This document shows, in pieces, positions 17,592-26,670 of a stretch of 64,000 nucleotides of DNA. Location of the stretch: positions 62,001-126,000 of the forward strand of contig NZ_JNZD01000004.1 of the NCBI RefSeq assembly GCF_000725495.1, in the 5' to 3' direction. The first letter of the stretch is position 1; the number at the start of each line of letters is the position of its first letter. This stretch comes from Streptomyces aureus. GTDB lineage: Bacteria; Actinomycetota; Actinomycetes; Streptomycetales; Streptomycetaceae. A program made the translations under genes and the position numbers. The notes beneath the pieces are model-generated. The model saw nothing but the letters and a program-made list of their open reading frames with translations. It did not search any database and was not told the origin of the DNA.

Positions 17592-18392
17592 GTGACGGGC
17601 CCTTCGGCCTCCGGCGGCCACTACGGAGAAGCCCTGTTCGAGCCGGAGCACCCGCAGGAGTCCGAGCGCATCGACGCCGCGGCGCTGGTCTACGACCCCG
17701 TCACCACGGGCCGTCTGCGCGCCCTGATCCCCGGGCCGGGCGCCCGCTGTCTCGAGGTGGGAGCCGGGACCGGGACCGTGGTCCGCTGGCTGCTGGATGA
17801 GGCGGAGGTCACGGAGGTGGTCGCGCTCGACCGGGACACCGGCGGGCTGGACGCCCTCACCGACCCACGCCTGCGGGTGGTCACCGCCGATCTCCGCGAC
17901 GAGAGCCTCGACCTGGGCGGCTTCGACCTCGTCCACGCCCGGTTCGTCCTCATGCACCTGCCCGAACGTCGTCAACTCGTCTCCCGTCTCGGGCGGTGGC
18001 TGAACCCCGGCGGCTGGCTCGTGCTCGGCGATGCCGTGGAGGTGCCGAACCCCCTGGACACCTCGTCGGCCTACCGGCGGACCATGGACGCCATGTGGCG
18101 GGCCCTGCGGTCGACCATCGGCACCGACACGTCGGACGTCCCGGCGTACCCGCACTTCCTGAGGGACGAGGGGCTGCGGAACGTCGCCGGTGAGCTGGTC
18201 TGCCCGCCGCTGGTCGCGGGCGGTCCGCTGGCGCGCTTCTGGTCGGAGACGCTGGACCGCATGCGGCCGGCCCTCGAGGAGACCGGACGCGTGGACTCCG
18301 CCGTGGTCGAGGAGGCCCTGGCCTATCTGGCGTCGCCCCGGCTGGCCGAACTCGGACCCGGCATGCTGATGGCCTGGGGGCAGCGCCCCTGA
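17592..18392 (+). CDS. Class I SAM-dependent methyltransferase
   Basis: 266 residues. The SAM-binding motif I (CLEVGAGTGTVVRWL), acidic loop (VVALDRD), motif with VVTADLRDESL and post-motif FDLVHARFVLMHLPERRQLV are in order, as in the UbiE/Methyltransf_25 group. The substrate is unknown. The GTG start lies behind AAGGACG. It is divergent from the PAP2 gene. Confidence 0.9.
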   Translation: MTGPSASGGHYGEALFEPEHPQESERIDAAALVYDPVTTGRLRALIPGPGARCLEVGAGTGTVVRWLLDEAEVTEVVALDRDTGGLDALTDPRLRVVTADLRDESLDLGGFDLVHARFVLMHLPERRQLVSRLGRWLNPGGWLVLGDAVEVPNPLDTSSAYRRTMDAMWRALRSTIGTDTSDVPAYPHFLRDEGLRNVAGELVCPPLVAGGPLARFWSETLDRMRPALEETGRVDSAVVEEALAYLASPRLAELGPGMLMAWGQRP

Positions 18393-18444
18393 GCACCGGG
18401 AGCCGACGGGAGGGCGGCCCCGCCGATTTCCCGGCCGGCCGTCC

Positions 18445-19470
18445 TCACGTCTGCTGGGACGGCTCGTAGGCCTCGGCGCCGAGCCCGAACGTCCACGCGA
18501 CCCCCTCACGCGCCGTACGGGTCGTCGGCGGAACCCGCAGCCAGTACGTGCGATGCGTGCCGTCCGGCTCCGGAGTCGAGTTGACGACCTCGACCATGAC
18601 TACGTCCTCGTCCCCCGTCAGTTCGACCCTCCACAGGACCCCCGTCTCGTCGCGGTGGACGGGAACGGCTCCCGACTCGTCCAGATAACGGTCGTAGCCG
18701 TAGTACTCCAGCATCACCCGGCGCAGCTCGGCGTTCTCCTCGTCGCGGATCCGCGCGGGTGTCAGCGCCGTGAGTTCGTCGAGGAAGTCGTGGGGGACCG
18801 GCATCCCGCGCCAGGCGTAGAGCTCGAAGCCGTCGGCGTAGCGCAGGGCCGGGCCGTCGCCCCGGTCGAGACGCCCGGCCTCGTCACGGTGCAGGCTCAG
18901 CGGCCGTTCGCTGACGACCGCCACCTTCTCGTACGGCCACCACCAGCCTGCCTCCCGCGCCACCGCCGCGATCCCGGCCAGGGGACTCGCCGCGTCGGGG
19001 TCGAAGGCGCACAACCAGGCCGCGTCGTGCTGGCCGAGCGTCGCGTCCAGGAGCAGCAACCTCACCCGGCTCTCCTCCTTGCGGTCTCCTGCGAGGTCCT
19101 CCACGATGCCCGCCCGGACCCGGTCGGCCAGCGTGCGGGCCGACTCCCACAGAGCCGCCCCGGTGCTCCGCCAGTGCGCGCTCCACCCCTCGGGTCCCAG
19201 CCGCTCGTGCGCTCGCGCGCGTTCCGCCGCCCAGGGTCCGGTGACGACGGCGCCGCGGACGCCGGGGCCGGTGTACCCCAGTTCCCCGCCGTCGACGGGG
19301 GCCGTGCCCATGAGCATGCGGACGGCCTCGTGCGGCGAGCGCGCCCAGACGATGCGCTCGGGCTCGTCCAGCCCGGCATTGCGGTAGGCGAGCCTGACGC
19401 CCTCCTCCGCCGCCGCGCGGTCGCCCGCTCCCGTCCGTGTCGCGGTGCCCCGCCAACTGCCCTGTTCCAT
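18445..19470 (-). CDS. DUF6745 family protein
   Basis: 341 residues, soluble. It carries the family-like stretches GWWWPYEKVAVVSERPLSLHRDE, LHRDEAGRLDRGDGPALRYADGFELYAWRGMPVP and DEENAELRRVMLEYYGYDRYL. DUF6745 proteins often contain this His/Asp-rich central region; no activity is known. A strong GGGGAGAGGAA precedes the ATG. It follows the small RQREY protein on the same strand (131-bp gap) and is divergent from the STM4015-type LRR gene, and all are probably part of one conserved neighbourhood. Confidence 0.8.
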   Translation of the reverse strand: MEQGSWRGTATRTGAGDRAAAEEGVRLAYRNAGLDEPERIVWARSPHEAVRMLMGTAPVDGGELGYTGPGVRGAVVTGPWAAERARAHERLGPEGWSAHWRSTGAALWESARTLADRVRAGIVEDLAGDRKEESRVRLLLLDATLGQHDAAWLCAFDPDAASPLAGIAAVAREAGWWWPYEKVAVVSERPLSLHRDEAGRLDRGDGPALRYADGFELYAWRGMPVPHDFLDELTALTPARIRDEENAELRRVMLEYYGYDRYLDESGAVPVHRDETGVLWRVELTGDEDVVMVEVVNSTPEPDGTHRTYWLRVPPTTRTAREGVAWTFGLGAEAYEPSQQT

Positions 19471-19601
19471 CGAACCGTTCCTCTCCCCTGTACTTGTGTC
19501 CGATCAGGGCGCCCCCGGCTGCCCTTCGCCCTGCCGTCGGCCCCGCCCTCCCCGAGCCGGTGCCGCCGCCGTTTCCCCCGAAGCCGGTCCCGGTGGTCGC
19601 C

Positions 19602-19928
19602 TCAGTCGGCGACGATCCGCACCGAACCGGGCACGTACTCACGCTGCCGGATCACCCGGTACCACCCCTTGGGGAGCGAGATCGCCGCGTGCTCCTCGTG
19701 CACGACCCGCGCCCCGTCGGGAACGTGCAGCAGCATCGGGCCGAACACTCCGCCCTCCCGTATCAGCCGCCCCGGACCGACCACGGCGTGGGCGTGCCCG
19801 GTGACTTCGCCGAGGGCCAGCACCATGCGTCCGCGGCCGTCGCGCGGCTCGGACACCGCGTCGAGGGCGTGGTCCGGCACCGCCTTCTCGTCCAACGGCG
19901 CGATCAGCACGTCACCTTGACGGAACAT
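19602..19928 (-). CDS. Small conserved protein (QGDVL/RQREY type)
   Basis: 108 residues. It starts MFRQGDVLIAP and has the conserved-looking core LALGEVTGHAHAVVG followed by HEEHAAISLPKGWYRVIRQREY. The His-rich TGHAH and HEEHA motifs suggest a small metal-binding beta fold (inference). GGAGGGAG in front of ATG 19928 fixes the start. It sits upstream of the DUF6745 gene in the same direction, and proteins of this type are often seen beside DUF6745 proteins. Confidence 0.75.
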   Translation of the reverse strand: MFRQGDVLIAPLDEKAVPDHALDAVSEPRDGRGRMVLALGEVTGHAHAVVGPGRLIREGGVFGPMLLHVPDGARVVHEEHAAISLPKGWYRVIRQREYVPGSVRIVAD

Positions 19929-20252
19929 GGGTCTCCCTCCCCGCACGGCACGGGATGTGCCATGGGAAAAACCGTAGAGGCGGCCACTGACAATCGGCCC
20001 CGGCACCGGGCTCGCACCCTCGCTGACCAGGCGTCATGTCCCCGATGGCGCCGTCGCCGCGACCCGGTCGGCGACGGCGGACGCATCCCCGGCCCACCGC
20101 CGCATTGCCTCTGTCCACAGGTACCGACCCTGTTCGCCGCGATGTCAGTGGCGCTTGGTAGAAATTCGTCTGTCTGGGTGCGGACCGCGCGCTCCGGACT
20201 CTCCACCACGACTCTCGATCCACCCGGACCGAACACGAAGGAGCGGGCGCGC
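19929..20252. promoter_or_regulatory. Divergent promoter region of the DUF6745 and STM401x operons
   Basis: 324 bp without a gene. It must drive the small protein and DUF6745 leftwards and the five-gene STM4015-STM4011 run rightwards. No clear operator palindrome was found by eye. Confidence 0.5.
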
Positions 20253-21221
20253 ATGACCATCAACAGGCACCTCGAGGAGTTCCACGGCCTGCCGGTCTTC
20301 ACCTTCCCGGACGCCGACGACCCGGCGCCCACCGCCGCCTCGCTCCCCGCGCCCGACTCCGTCGCCTGGCGCGTCGCCGTCGAGGCCTACGAGAGCGAGG
20401 AGGAGTGGGAGGACGCCTTCGCGCGCTTCCTGGCGGCCGTGGACACGGAAAAGGTGCGGGCCCTCGTCGTCGGCGCGTGGAGCGATGTGTACGACACCGC
20501 TCCCGACGCGGTGATCACGGCCCTGCTGGCCGCGCGCGACCGACTGCCCGCGCTGCGCGCGCTGTTCCTCGCGGACATCGTGATGGAGGAGTGCGAGATC
20601 TCCTGGATCATCCAGGGTGATGTGTCGCCCCTTCTGAACGCCTTCCCGGAACTGGAGGAGTTCGGCGTCCGGGGCGGCAGTCAGCTCGTCTTCCCGGCGA
20701 TCCGGCACGAGCGGCTGCGCAAGCTGACCGTCGAGACCGGCGGTATGCCCGTCGAGGCCGTGCGGGGCATCGCCGCCAGCGATCTGCCGGCCCTGGCGGA
20801 ACTCGACCTGTGGCTCGGCACGTCCAACTACGGGGGTGACGCCGATGTCGCCGACCTGGAGCCGTTCTTCGCGGGCACCCGGCTGCCCGGCCTGACCCGT
20901 CTCGCCCTGCGCAACAGCGAGATCCAGGACGCCATCTGCACGGCGCTGGCCTCGGCCCCCGTCGTGGCACGCCTGACGCACCTCGACGTCTCCATGGGCG
21001 TGCTCACCGACGACGGTGCGACGGCCCTGCTGTCGGGCCAGCCGCTGACCCATCTCCAGGTGCTCGACCTGCACCACAACTACCTCGGCGAAGGGGTCCG
21101 GACGCGGCTGCTGGAGACCTTGGAGCCCGCCGGCGTGACCGTCCGCGCCGACCGCGGCGACGCGGACTCCGACGAGGAGGAGGACGGAACGGTCTGGCGT
21201 TTCGTCGCGGTCGGCGAGTAG
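20253..21221 (+). CDS. STM4015 family protein (leucine-rich-repeat-like)
   Basis: 322 residues. Irregular leucine-rich repeats of about 25-30 residues can be seen from about 80 on (LRALFLADIVMEECEISWII, LPALAELDLWLG, LPGLTRLALRNSEIQDAICTAL, LTHLDVSMGVLTDDGATALL, LTHLQVLDLHHNYLGEGV). The start MTINRHLEEFHGLPVF is typical of STM4015-type proteins. It probably binds a partner protein. First gene of a tight five-gene run; a GAAGGAG site precedes the ATG. Confidence 0.8.
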   Translation: MTINRHLEEFHGLPVFTFPDADDPAPTAASLPAPDSVAWRVAVEAYESEEEWEDAFARFLAAVDTEKVRALVVGAWSDVYDTAPDAVITALLAARDRLPALRALFLADIVMEECEISWIIQGDVSPLLNAFPELEEFGVRGGSQLVFPAIRHERLRKLTVETGGMPVEAVRGIAASDLPALAELDLWLGTSNYGGDADVADLEPFFAGTRLPGLTRLALRNSEIQDAICTALASAPVVARLTHLDVSMGVLTDDGATALLSGQPLTHLQVLDLHHNYLGEGVRTRLLETLEPAGVTVRADRGDADSDEEEDGTVWRFVAVGE

Positions 21222-21249
21222 CACCCGCGGCGAGGAACGAGGAGGCGGG

Positions 21250-22413
21250 ATGGGCGGATCGGGGCCGAACGGCGCGCCGGTGAAGTGGGCGCTCGTGGCC
21301 AATGGGGAGAACCGCCGCGCGGCCCTGTTCACAGCGGCGGCCGAGGCGGCGGGCTGCGGCACGCCCCGGCTGGTCGAGTGGCGGGACGTCTTGCGGGACG
21401 GGGGGCACGACTTCGCCGACGACGAGGTCGTCCGGCTGGATTCCCCCGGCGAGAACGCCGAGGTGGACCGGCTGCTGCGGGGTGTGGACGAGCCGACGAG
21501 GGTGGAGGGCTCCGCCCGCTGGTACACACGCTTCCTCGAGGGGGTGGGTTCGCTGCGCGGGGGCCGGCGGCTCGACGACCCCGGTGAACTGGCAGTCCTC
21601 TTCGACAAACGGCTGTGCCACGCCCGTCTCGACGCGGCGGGGGTGCCGGTGCCGCAGTCCCCCACCTCCGGGAACCAGCGGGCCGTGGAGGACTGGAGTG
21701 GTGTCCGGGACCTGATGGCGGAGGCCGGGCTGCGGCGGGTCTTCGTCAAGCTCGCGCACGGTTCGTCCGCCTCGGGCGTGCTGGCCGTCGAGACGACCGC
21801 CTCCGGCCGGATCCGGGCCACCACCTCGGTCGAGCGCACCCCTGGCGGTGACCTCCACAACTCCCTGCGGATCCGCCGCTATACGGAGGAGGCGCAGATC
21901 GCCGCGATCGTGGACGCGCTCGCGCCGGACGGACTGCACATCGAGCGCTGGCTGCCGAAGGCTTCGCTGGGCAGCAGGTCGGCCGACCTGCGCGTCGTCG
22001 TCGTGGCCGGTCGCGCGACCCACGCCGTGGTCCGTACGAGCCGCTCTCCGCTGACCAATCTGCACCTGGGCGGGACACGGGGCGACCTCGCCGCGGTCCG
22101 CGCCCTGGCCGGTGACCGGTGGGCCGAGGCCCTGTCGGTCGGCGAGCGGGCGGCGGCCTGCTTCCCGGGCACGCTGTGCGTGGGCGTCGACCTCCTGCCG
22201 GCGATCGGCTGGCGCAGGTTCGCCGTCGGGGAGGTCAACGCCTTCGGTGACCTGCTCCCCCGGCTGACCGGTCTGCCCGGAAGCGGCGCCGAAGGCCTGG
22301 ACACGTACGCGGCGCAGGTCGCGCTGTTGCGTACCCTCTCCCCCGACCGCTTCCCCGTCCGCCCCGCACCGCCGCTCGACACTCCTGCCAGGACAGCACA
22401 TGCACCAGCCTGA
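21250..22413 (+). CDS. STM4014 family protein (ATP-grasp-like)
   Basis: 387 residues. The order of motifs is that of an ATP-grasp ligase: DKRLCHARLDAAGVPVPQS, an ATP-lysine strand RVFVKLAHGSSASGVLAVE, an acid/Arg region IERWLPKASLGSRSADLRVVV and a metal-binding GEVNAFGD near residue 340. ATP-grasp enzymes join an activated carboxylate to an amine or thiol. Substrate unknown. It lies 28 bp after the STM4015-type gene with GAGGAGG in front. Confidence 0.8.
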   Translation: MGGSGPNGAPVKWALVANGENRRAALFTAAAEAAGCGTPRLVEWRDVLRDGGHDFADDEVVRLDSPGENAEVDRLLRGVDEPTRVEGSARWYTRFLEGVGSLRGGRRLDDPGELAVLFDKRLCHARLDAAGVPVPQSPTSGNQRAVEDWSGVRDLMAEAGLRRVFVKLAHGSSASGVLAVETTASGRIRATTSVERTPGGDLHNSLRIRRYTEEAQIAAIVDALAPDGLHIERWLPKASLGSRSADLRVVVVAGRATHAVVRTSRSPLTNLHLGGTRGDLAAVRALAGDRWAEALSVGERAAACFPGTLCVGVDLLPAIGWRRFAVGEVNAFGDLLPRLTGLPGSGAEGLDTYAAQVALLRTLSPDRFPVRPAPPLDTPARTAHAPA

Positions 22414-23278
22414 ACCCGACACCACTCCGGCCCCGACTCGCCCGGACCCCGCACCGGCCGGGTCGCCGGACATGAACGAGGTGGTGGGCCGGGACGACCT
22501 GCTCCTGCTCACCCTCGACACCCTGCGCCACGACGTCGCGGTCGAACTCGCCGCGGCGGGCCGTCTGCCGCACCTGGCCGCGCACCTGCCCGGCGGCACC
22601 TGGGAGCGGCGGCACGCACCGGGCAGCTTCACCTACGCCTCCCACCAGGCGATGTTCGCGGGCTTCCTGCCCACCCCGGCGACACCGGGCCCGCACCAGC
22701 GGCTGTTCGCGGCACGCTTCGCGGGCAGCGAGACGACGGCGGACGGCACGTTCGTCTTCGACACCCCGGACCTGGTGTCCGGGCTCGCAGCGCGCGGCTA
22801 TCGCACGGTGTGCATCGGGGGCGTCGGCTTCTTCAACAAGCAAGGAGCCCTCGGCGGCGTACTGCCCGGACTCTTCCAGGAGAGCCACTGGGAACCGGAG
22901 TTCGGGGTGGCCTCCCCCACCTCGTTCGAGGCCCAGGTCGCGCGGGCCGAGAAGGTGGTCGCCGAACTGCCCGCCGAGCAGCGGCTGTTCCTGTTCCTGA
23001 ACGCCTCGGCGCTGCACCAGCCGACCTGGTTCCACCTGCCCGGTGCCACCCGTGAGACGGGCGACAGCCGGGCCACCCACGCGGCGGCCCTCGAGTACAT
23101 CGACGCCCACGTGGGGCGGCTGTTCAGCGCGATGAGCTCGCGCCGCCGCTGCTTCGCGATCGTCTGCTCCGATCACGGCACGGCCTACGGGGACGACGGC
23201 TACACCGGCCACCGCCTCGGCCACGACTGCGTGTGGACCGTGCCCTACAGCCACTTCTTCCTGGAGCCGACCGTATGA
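22400..23278 (+). CDS. STM4013/SEN3800 family hydrolase (alkaline phosphatase/sulfatase fold)
   Basis: 292 residues. Metal-ligand motifs of the alkaline phosphatase superfamily are present: LLLTLDTLRHDV near the start, and CSDHGTAYGDDGYTGHRLGHD near the end. The nucleophile region SFTYASHQAMFAG has Thr/Ser and no C-x-P-x-R, so the protein is not a formylglycine sulfatase. It overlaps the STM4014-type gene by 14 bp. A second start at Met25 (22472, MNEVVG) matches the usual family start and is a real alternative. It may remove a phosphate or sulphate from the pathway intermediate. Confidence 0.83.
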   Translation: MHQPEPDTTPAPTRPDPAPAGSPDMNEVVGRDDLLLLTLDTLRHDVAVELAAAGRLPHLAAHLPGGTWERRHAPGSFTYASHQAMFAGFLPTPATPGPHQRLFAARFAGSETTADGTFVFDTPDLVSGLAARGYRTVCIGGVGFFNKQGALGGVLPGLFQESHWEPEFGVASPTSFEAQVARAEKVVAELPAEQRLFLFLNASALHQPTWFHLPGATRETGDSRATHAAALEYIDAHVGRLFSAMSSRRRCFAIVCSDHGTAYGDDGYTGHRLGHDCVWTVPYSHFFLEPTV

Positions 23279-24630
23279 CGCTCGCCCCCGCGGCCGCCCC
23301 GACCGGCCTGCCACGCCCGTACCAGAGCTACACCTACGCCTATCCCCACAAGACCGCCTACCGGCCGCTGGCTCCGCGCCCCGCGCTGCGGGACCTGTGG
23401 GCGGGCGAGTCGCGGCAGGCACTGTCGCTTTATCTGCACATCCCCTTCTGCGAGATCCGCTGCGGCTTCTGCAATCTGTTCACCCGGATCGGCGCTCCCG
23501 GCGATCTGACGGGCCGCTATCTGGACGCGGTCCGGCGCCAGGCCGTCGCGATGCGCGAGGCCCTGGGCGACGAGGAGACCCCTCGCTTCGCCAACGCCGC
23601 CTTCGGAGGGGGCACACCGACGTTCCTGGAGGCCGCCGAGCTGGAGCGGCTGTGCGACATCGCCGAGCAGGAGATGGGGGCCGATCTCCGCGCGATCCCG
23701 CTGTCCGTCGAGGCCTCGCCCTCCACGGCCACGGCCGACCGGCTGGCCGTGCTGGTGGAACGGGGCACCACCCGGCTCAGCCTCGGAGTGCAGACCTTCG
23801 TCGAGGAGGAGTCGCGTGCCGCCGTCCGTCCGCAGCGGCGCTCCGAGGTGGAGGCGGCGCTGGCGCGGATCCGGGAGGCGGCCGTCCCCGTCCTCAACAT
23901 CGATCTGATCTACGGCATCGACGGCCAGACCGCGGCCAGTTGGCGGCACTCGCTGGACGCGGCCCTCGCCTGGCGGCCCGAGGAGATCTATCTCTATCCC
24001 CTCTACATCCGTCCGCTCACCGGCCTCGGCCGGCACTCCGACGCGCGGACGGCCGACCTGGAGTGGGACGAGCAGCGGCTGCGGCTGTACCGGCAGGGCC
24101 GCGACCGGCTGCTGGAACAGGGCTACGAGCAGGTGTCGATGCGCATGTTCCGGCGGGCCGACGCACCACCGCAGGGGCCGGACGACTACGCCTGCCAGAC
24201 CGACGGCATGATCGGCCTCGGCTGCGGCGCCCGTTCGTACACCTCGACGCTGCACTACTCCTTCGACTACGCGGTGTCGATGCGGGAGATCCGCGGCATC
24301 ATCGACGACTACACCGCCACCGAGGACTTCTCGCGCGCGCTGCACGGCCGCCGGGTGGACGAGGACGAGGCCCGGCGCCGGCATCTGCTCCAGTCGCTCC
24401 TCCAGGCCGAGGGGCTGCCCATGGCGGACTACCGGCGGCGCTTCGGTTCGGAGCCGTACGAGGACTTCCCGGCCGAGATCGACGCGCTCGACGCCCGGGG
24501 ATGGCTCGCCGACGGGCAGGAGGAAGGGCTCCGGCTCTCCGCGGAGGGGCTCGCGCACTCGGACGCGATAGGCCCGGAGTTCTTCTCCCCCGCGGTCCGG
24601 GACGCCATGGCCGCGTACGAGCGGAAGTAG
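23275..24630 (+). CDS. STM4012 family radical SAM protein (HemW-like)
   Basis: 451 residues. The [4Fe-4S]-binding CX3CX2C motif is C59-C63-C66 in FCEIRCGFCNLFTR. The GGGTPTFLEAAEL and SVEASPSTATADRL stretches and LSLGVQTF are shared with HemN/HemW-type radical SAM enzymes, and a HemW-like C-terminal part follows (about 330-450). It cleaves SAM to a 5'-deoxyadenosyl radical; the target is unknown. ATG overlaps the previous stop by 4 bp (ATGA), so translation is coupled. Confidence 0.88.
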   Translation: MTLAPAAAPTGLPRPYQSYTYAYPHKTAYRPLAPRPALRDLWAGESRQALSLYLHIPFCEIRCGFCNLFTRIGAPGDLTGRYLDAVRRQAVAMREALGDEETPRFANAAFGGGTPTFLEAAELERLCDIAEQEMGADLRAIPLSVEASPSTATADRLAVLVERGTTRLSLGVQTFVEEESRAAVRPQRRSEVEAALARIREAAVPVLNIDLIYGIDGQTAASWRHSLDAALAWRPEEIYLYPLYIRPLTGLGRHSDARTADLEWDEQRLRLYRQGRDRLLEQGYEQVSMRMFRRADAPPQGPDDYACQTDGMIGLGCGARSYTSTLHYSFDYAVSMREIRGIIDDYTATEDFSRALHGRRVDEDEARRRHLLQSLLQAEGLPMADYRRRFGSEPYEDFPAEIDALDARGWLADGQEEGLRLSAEGLAHSDAIGPEFFSPAVRDAMAAYERK

Positions 24631-24636
24631 GGCTCC

Positions 24637-25515
24637 GTGGACCTGACGATCCTGTACCGCGGCCCGCTCGCCTCCTGCGACTACGACTGTCCGTACTGTC
24701 CGTTCGCCAAGCGCCGTGACAGTACGGAGCAGCTGCGGGCGGACCGGGCCGCGCTGGAGCGGTTCACCGCGTGGGTGGGCGAGCAGCGCGGCGACCGGCT
24801 GTCGGTGCTGTTCACTCCGTGGGGCGAGGGGCTGGTCCGTTCCTGGTACCGGCGCGCCCTGGTGGAGCTGTCCCAACTGCCGCACGTCGAGCGGGTGGCC
24901 ATCCAGACGAACCTCAGCTGCCGTACCGACTGGCTGGAGCAGGCGGACCGGGACACGGTGGCGCTGTGGTGCACGTACCACCCCGGGCAGACACCGCACG
25001 AACGGTTCGTCGCCAAGACCCGGCGGCTCGGCGAGCTGGGCGTGCGCTTCAGTGTCGGCGTCGTCGGCCTGCCCGAGCACCGGGAACCGGCGCGCCGGCT
25101 GCGCGCCGAGCTCCCGGAGCAGGTGTACCTGTGGGTGAACGCCGCCGAAGGACACACCTACTCGGACGAGCAGGCCGCCGAGTGGACCGCGCTCGATCCG
25201 CTGTTCCCGTTCAGCCGCCACCCGCACCGGTCGGCCGGTCTGCCCTGCCGCACGGGCGAGTCGGTCATCTCCGTGGACGGCGACGGAACGGTGCGACGGT
25301 GCCATTTCGTCCCGACCGAGATCGGCCGGCTGTACGACGGCTCGTACCGCGCGGCCCTCGTCCCGCGGCCCTGCCCGCTGGGTGCCTGCGACTGTCACAT
25401 CGGCTACGTCCATCTGGAGACGCTGCCGCTGTACGACGTGTTCGCGGGCGGTGTCCTGGAACGCGTCCCGCGGCAGCTCCCGGACCGGAAGCTGCTTCCC
25501 CTGCTCCCCCGGTGA
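24637..25515 (+). CDS. STM4011 family radical SAM protein with extra cysteine cluster
   Basis: 292 residues from GTG, 6 bp after the STM4012-type stop. The radical SAM motif is C14-C18-C21 in SCDYDCPYCPFAK. A second cysteine group (C204, C222, C246, C251, C253) lies in the C-terminal 90 residues in a SPASM/twitch-like arrangement, which in other enzymes binds one or two auxiliary Fe-S clusters, often in peptide or protein modification. The stop codon lies at the start of a short degenerate repeat. Confidence 0.87.
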   Translation: MDLTILYRGPLASCDYDCPYCPFAKRRDSTEQLRADRAALERFTAWVGEQRGDRLSVLFTPWGEGLVRSWYRRALVELSQLPHVERVAIQTNLSCRTDWLEQADRDTVALWCTYHPGQTPHERFVAKTRRLGELGVRFSVGVVGLPEHREPARRLRAELPEQVYLWVNAAEGHTYSDEQAAEWTALDPLFPFSRHPHRSAGLPCRTGESVISVDGDGTVRRCHFVPTEIGRLYDGSYRAALVPRPCPLGACDCHIGYVHLETLPLYDVFAGGVLERVPRQLPDRKLLPLLPR

Positions 25516-25605
25516 CCGGCTCCCGATGAGGTCCGAATCCGCGTGGGGGCCGGCCCCGGATGAGGTCCGGAGCCGCTGGGGCCCCGGTTGAGGTCCGGGG
25601 CCGTG
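25516..25605. repeat. Degenerate tandem repeat directly after a stop codon
   Basis: tgaggtccg occurs at 25527, 25561 and 25589 in three units of 28-34 bp just behind the STM4011-type gene. Confidence 0.7.
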
Positions 25606-25627
25606 GCGGCCCTCCGGTCCCGGCGGG

Positions 25628-26386
25628 TCAGCCGTCGCGGCGTCGGGCGACGTAGACCGTGTTGGAGGCCTTGCCGCCCTGCAGTGGATTGTCGAAGTCC
25701 ACGACGTGGGCCGCGGTGTCGGTGAAGACCTCCGCGAGCACCGCGCCGAACGCGTCGTCCGGCGGATCGTTCGACCACAGGGCGAACACGCCGCCGGGAA
25801 GGAGCAGTTCGGCCAGGGCTGTCAGACCGGCCCGTGTGTAGAGCACGGCGTGGCGGGGGTGGAGCACATGGCGCGGTGAGTGGTCGACGTCGAGCAGGAT
25901 GGCGTGGAAACGGCGCCCGGGGGCCTCCGGGTCGAGGCCGCGGGGCACGTCGGCCGACGGCTCTTCGTCGGTGGCGACTCCCCCGGTGGTCATCGCGAAG
26001 AAGTCCCCGAGCACGAGCCGGCACCGGGGGTCGGTCGCCAGGCCCTCGCCCAGCGGTACGAGCCCGCGGCGGTGCCAGTCGATCACCTCGGCCAGGGTGT
26101 CGACGACGATGAGCGAGCGCACGCGCGGATCGTCCAGCGCCGTCCTGGCCGTGTAGCCGAGGCCGAGTCCGCCCACGACGACGTCCAGCGGGCCTTCGGA
26201 CAGCTCGGCGAGGCCGATCCGGGTCAGCTCGATCTCCCCCGTGGTGAAGAGCGAGGACATCAGATACTCGTCGCCGAGCTTCACCTCGTACACGTCGTCA
26301 CCCGACAGCGGGTCCCTGCGGCGACGGAGACTGATGTCGCCCATCGGCGTCGGACGCCAGTCGATCTCCTCGAAACGTGCGCTCAT
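25628..26386 (-). CDS. Spermidine synthase-like protein
   Basis: 252 residues. The spermidine-synthase/methyltransferase-like fold is seen in DVVVGGLGLGYTARTAL (GxGxG), the acidic residue in LIVVDTLAEVIDWH, CRLVLGDFFAM and ILLDVDHSPRHVL. The polyamine-specific gatekeeper residues cannot be judged by eye, so it may be a polyamine synthase or a related methyltransferase. Start ATG 26386 has GGGGAGAAG upstream; a longer frame to 26524 has no ribosome site. It is convergent with the STM401x run. Confidence 0.8.
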   Translation of the reverse strand: MSARFEEIDWRPTPMGDISLRRRRDPLSGDDVYEVKLGDEYLMSSLFTTGEIELTRIGLAELSEGPLDVVVGGLGLGYTARTALDDPRVRSLIVVDTLAEVIDWHRRGLVPLGEGLATDPRCRLVLGDFFAMTTGGVATDEEPSADVPRGLDPEAPGRRFHAILLDVDHSPRHVLHPRHAVLYTRAGLTALAELLLPGGVFALWSNDPPDDAFGAVLAEVFTDTAAHVVDFDNPLQGGKASNTVYVARRRDG

Positions 26387-26610
26387 CCGATGCTCTTCTC
26401 CCCGGTCTCGGGCCACCACACCGTCGGGGCCCGGCGGGACGGGCGCCGTCGCCTCGTCCCGGCGGCCCGGACGAGGTGCGGCACCGCCGTCCCGTTCGGG
26501 CCCGATGCTTGGGAGGATCTTCACATGGAGCGCGGCCGACCGGCGGTCGAACGGTCGGGCACCACCGGAACGAGTCTGTCCGCTCCGGCCGCGCCCGACC
26601 TCGTGCCGGT

Positions 26611-26670
26611 CCGGCGGGAACCGCCCCTCAGAGGGTCAGCCCGGCGGGAACCGCCCCTCAGAGGGTCAGC
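26611..26670. repeat. Perfect 30-bp tandem duplication spanning a stop codon
   Basis: Copies 26611-26640 and 26641-26670 are identical and cover the last codons and stop of the minus-strand FGE-like gene. Identity shows a recent event. Confidence 0.95.

Noticed and set aside
22400..23278. STM4013-type protein as a formylglycine sulfatase matured by the nearby FGE-like protein
   Set aside because: The nucleophile region is SFTYASHQAM with no C/S-x-P-x-R motif.
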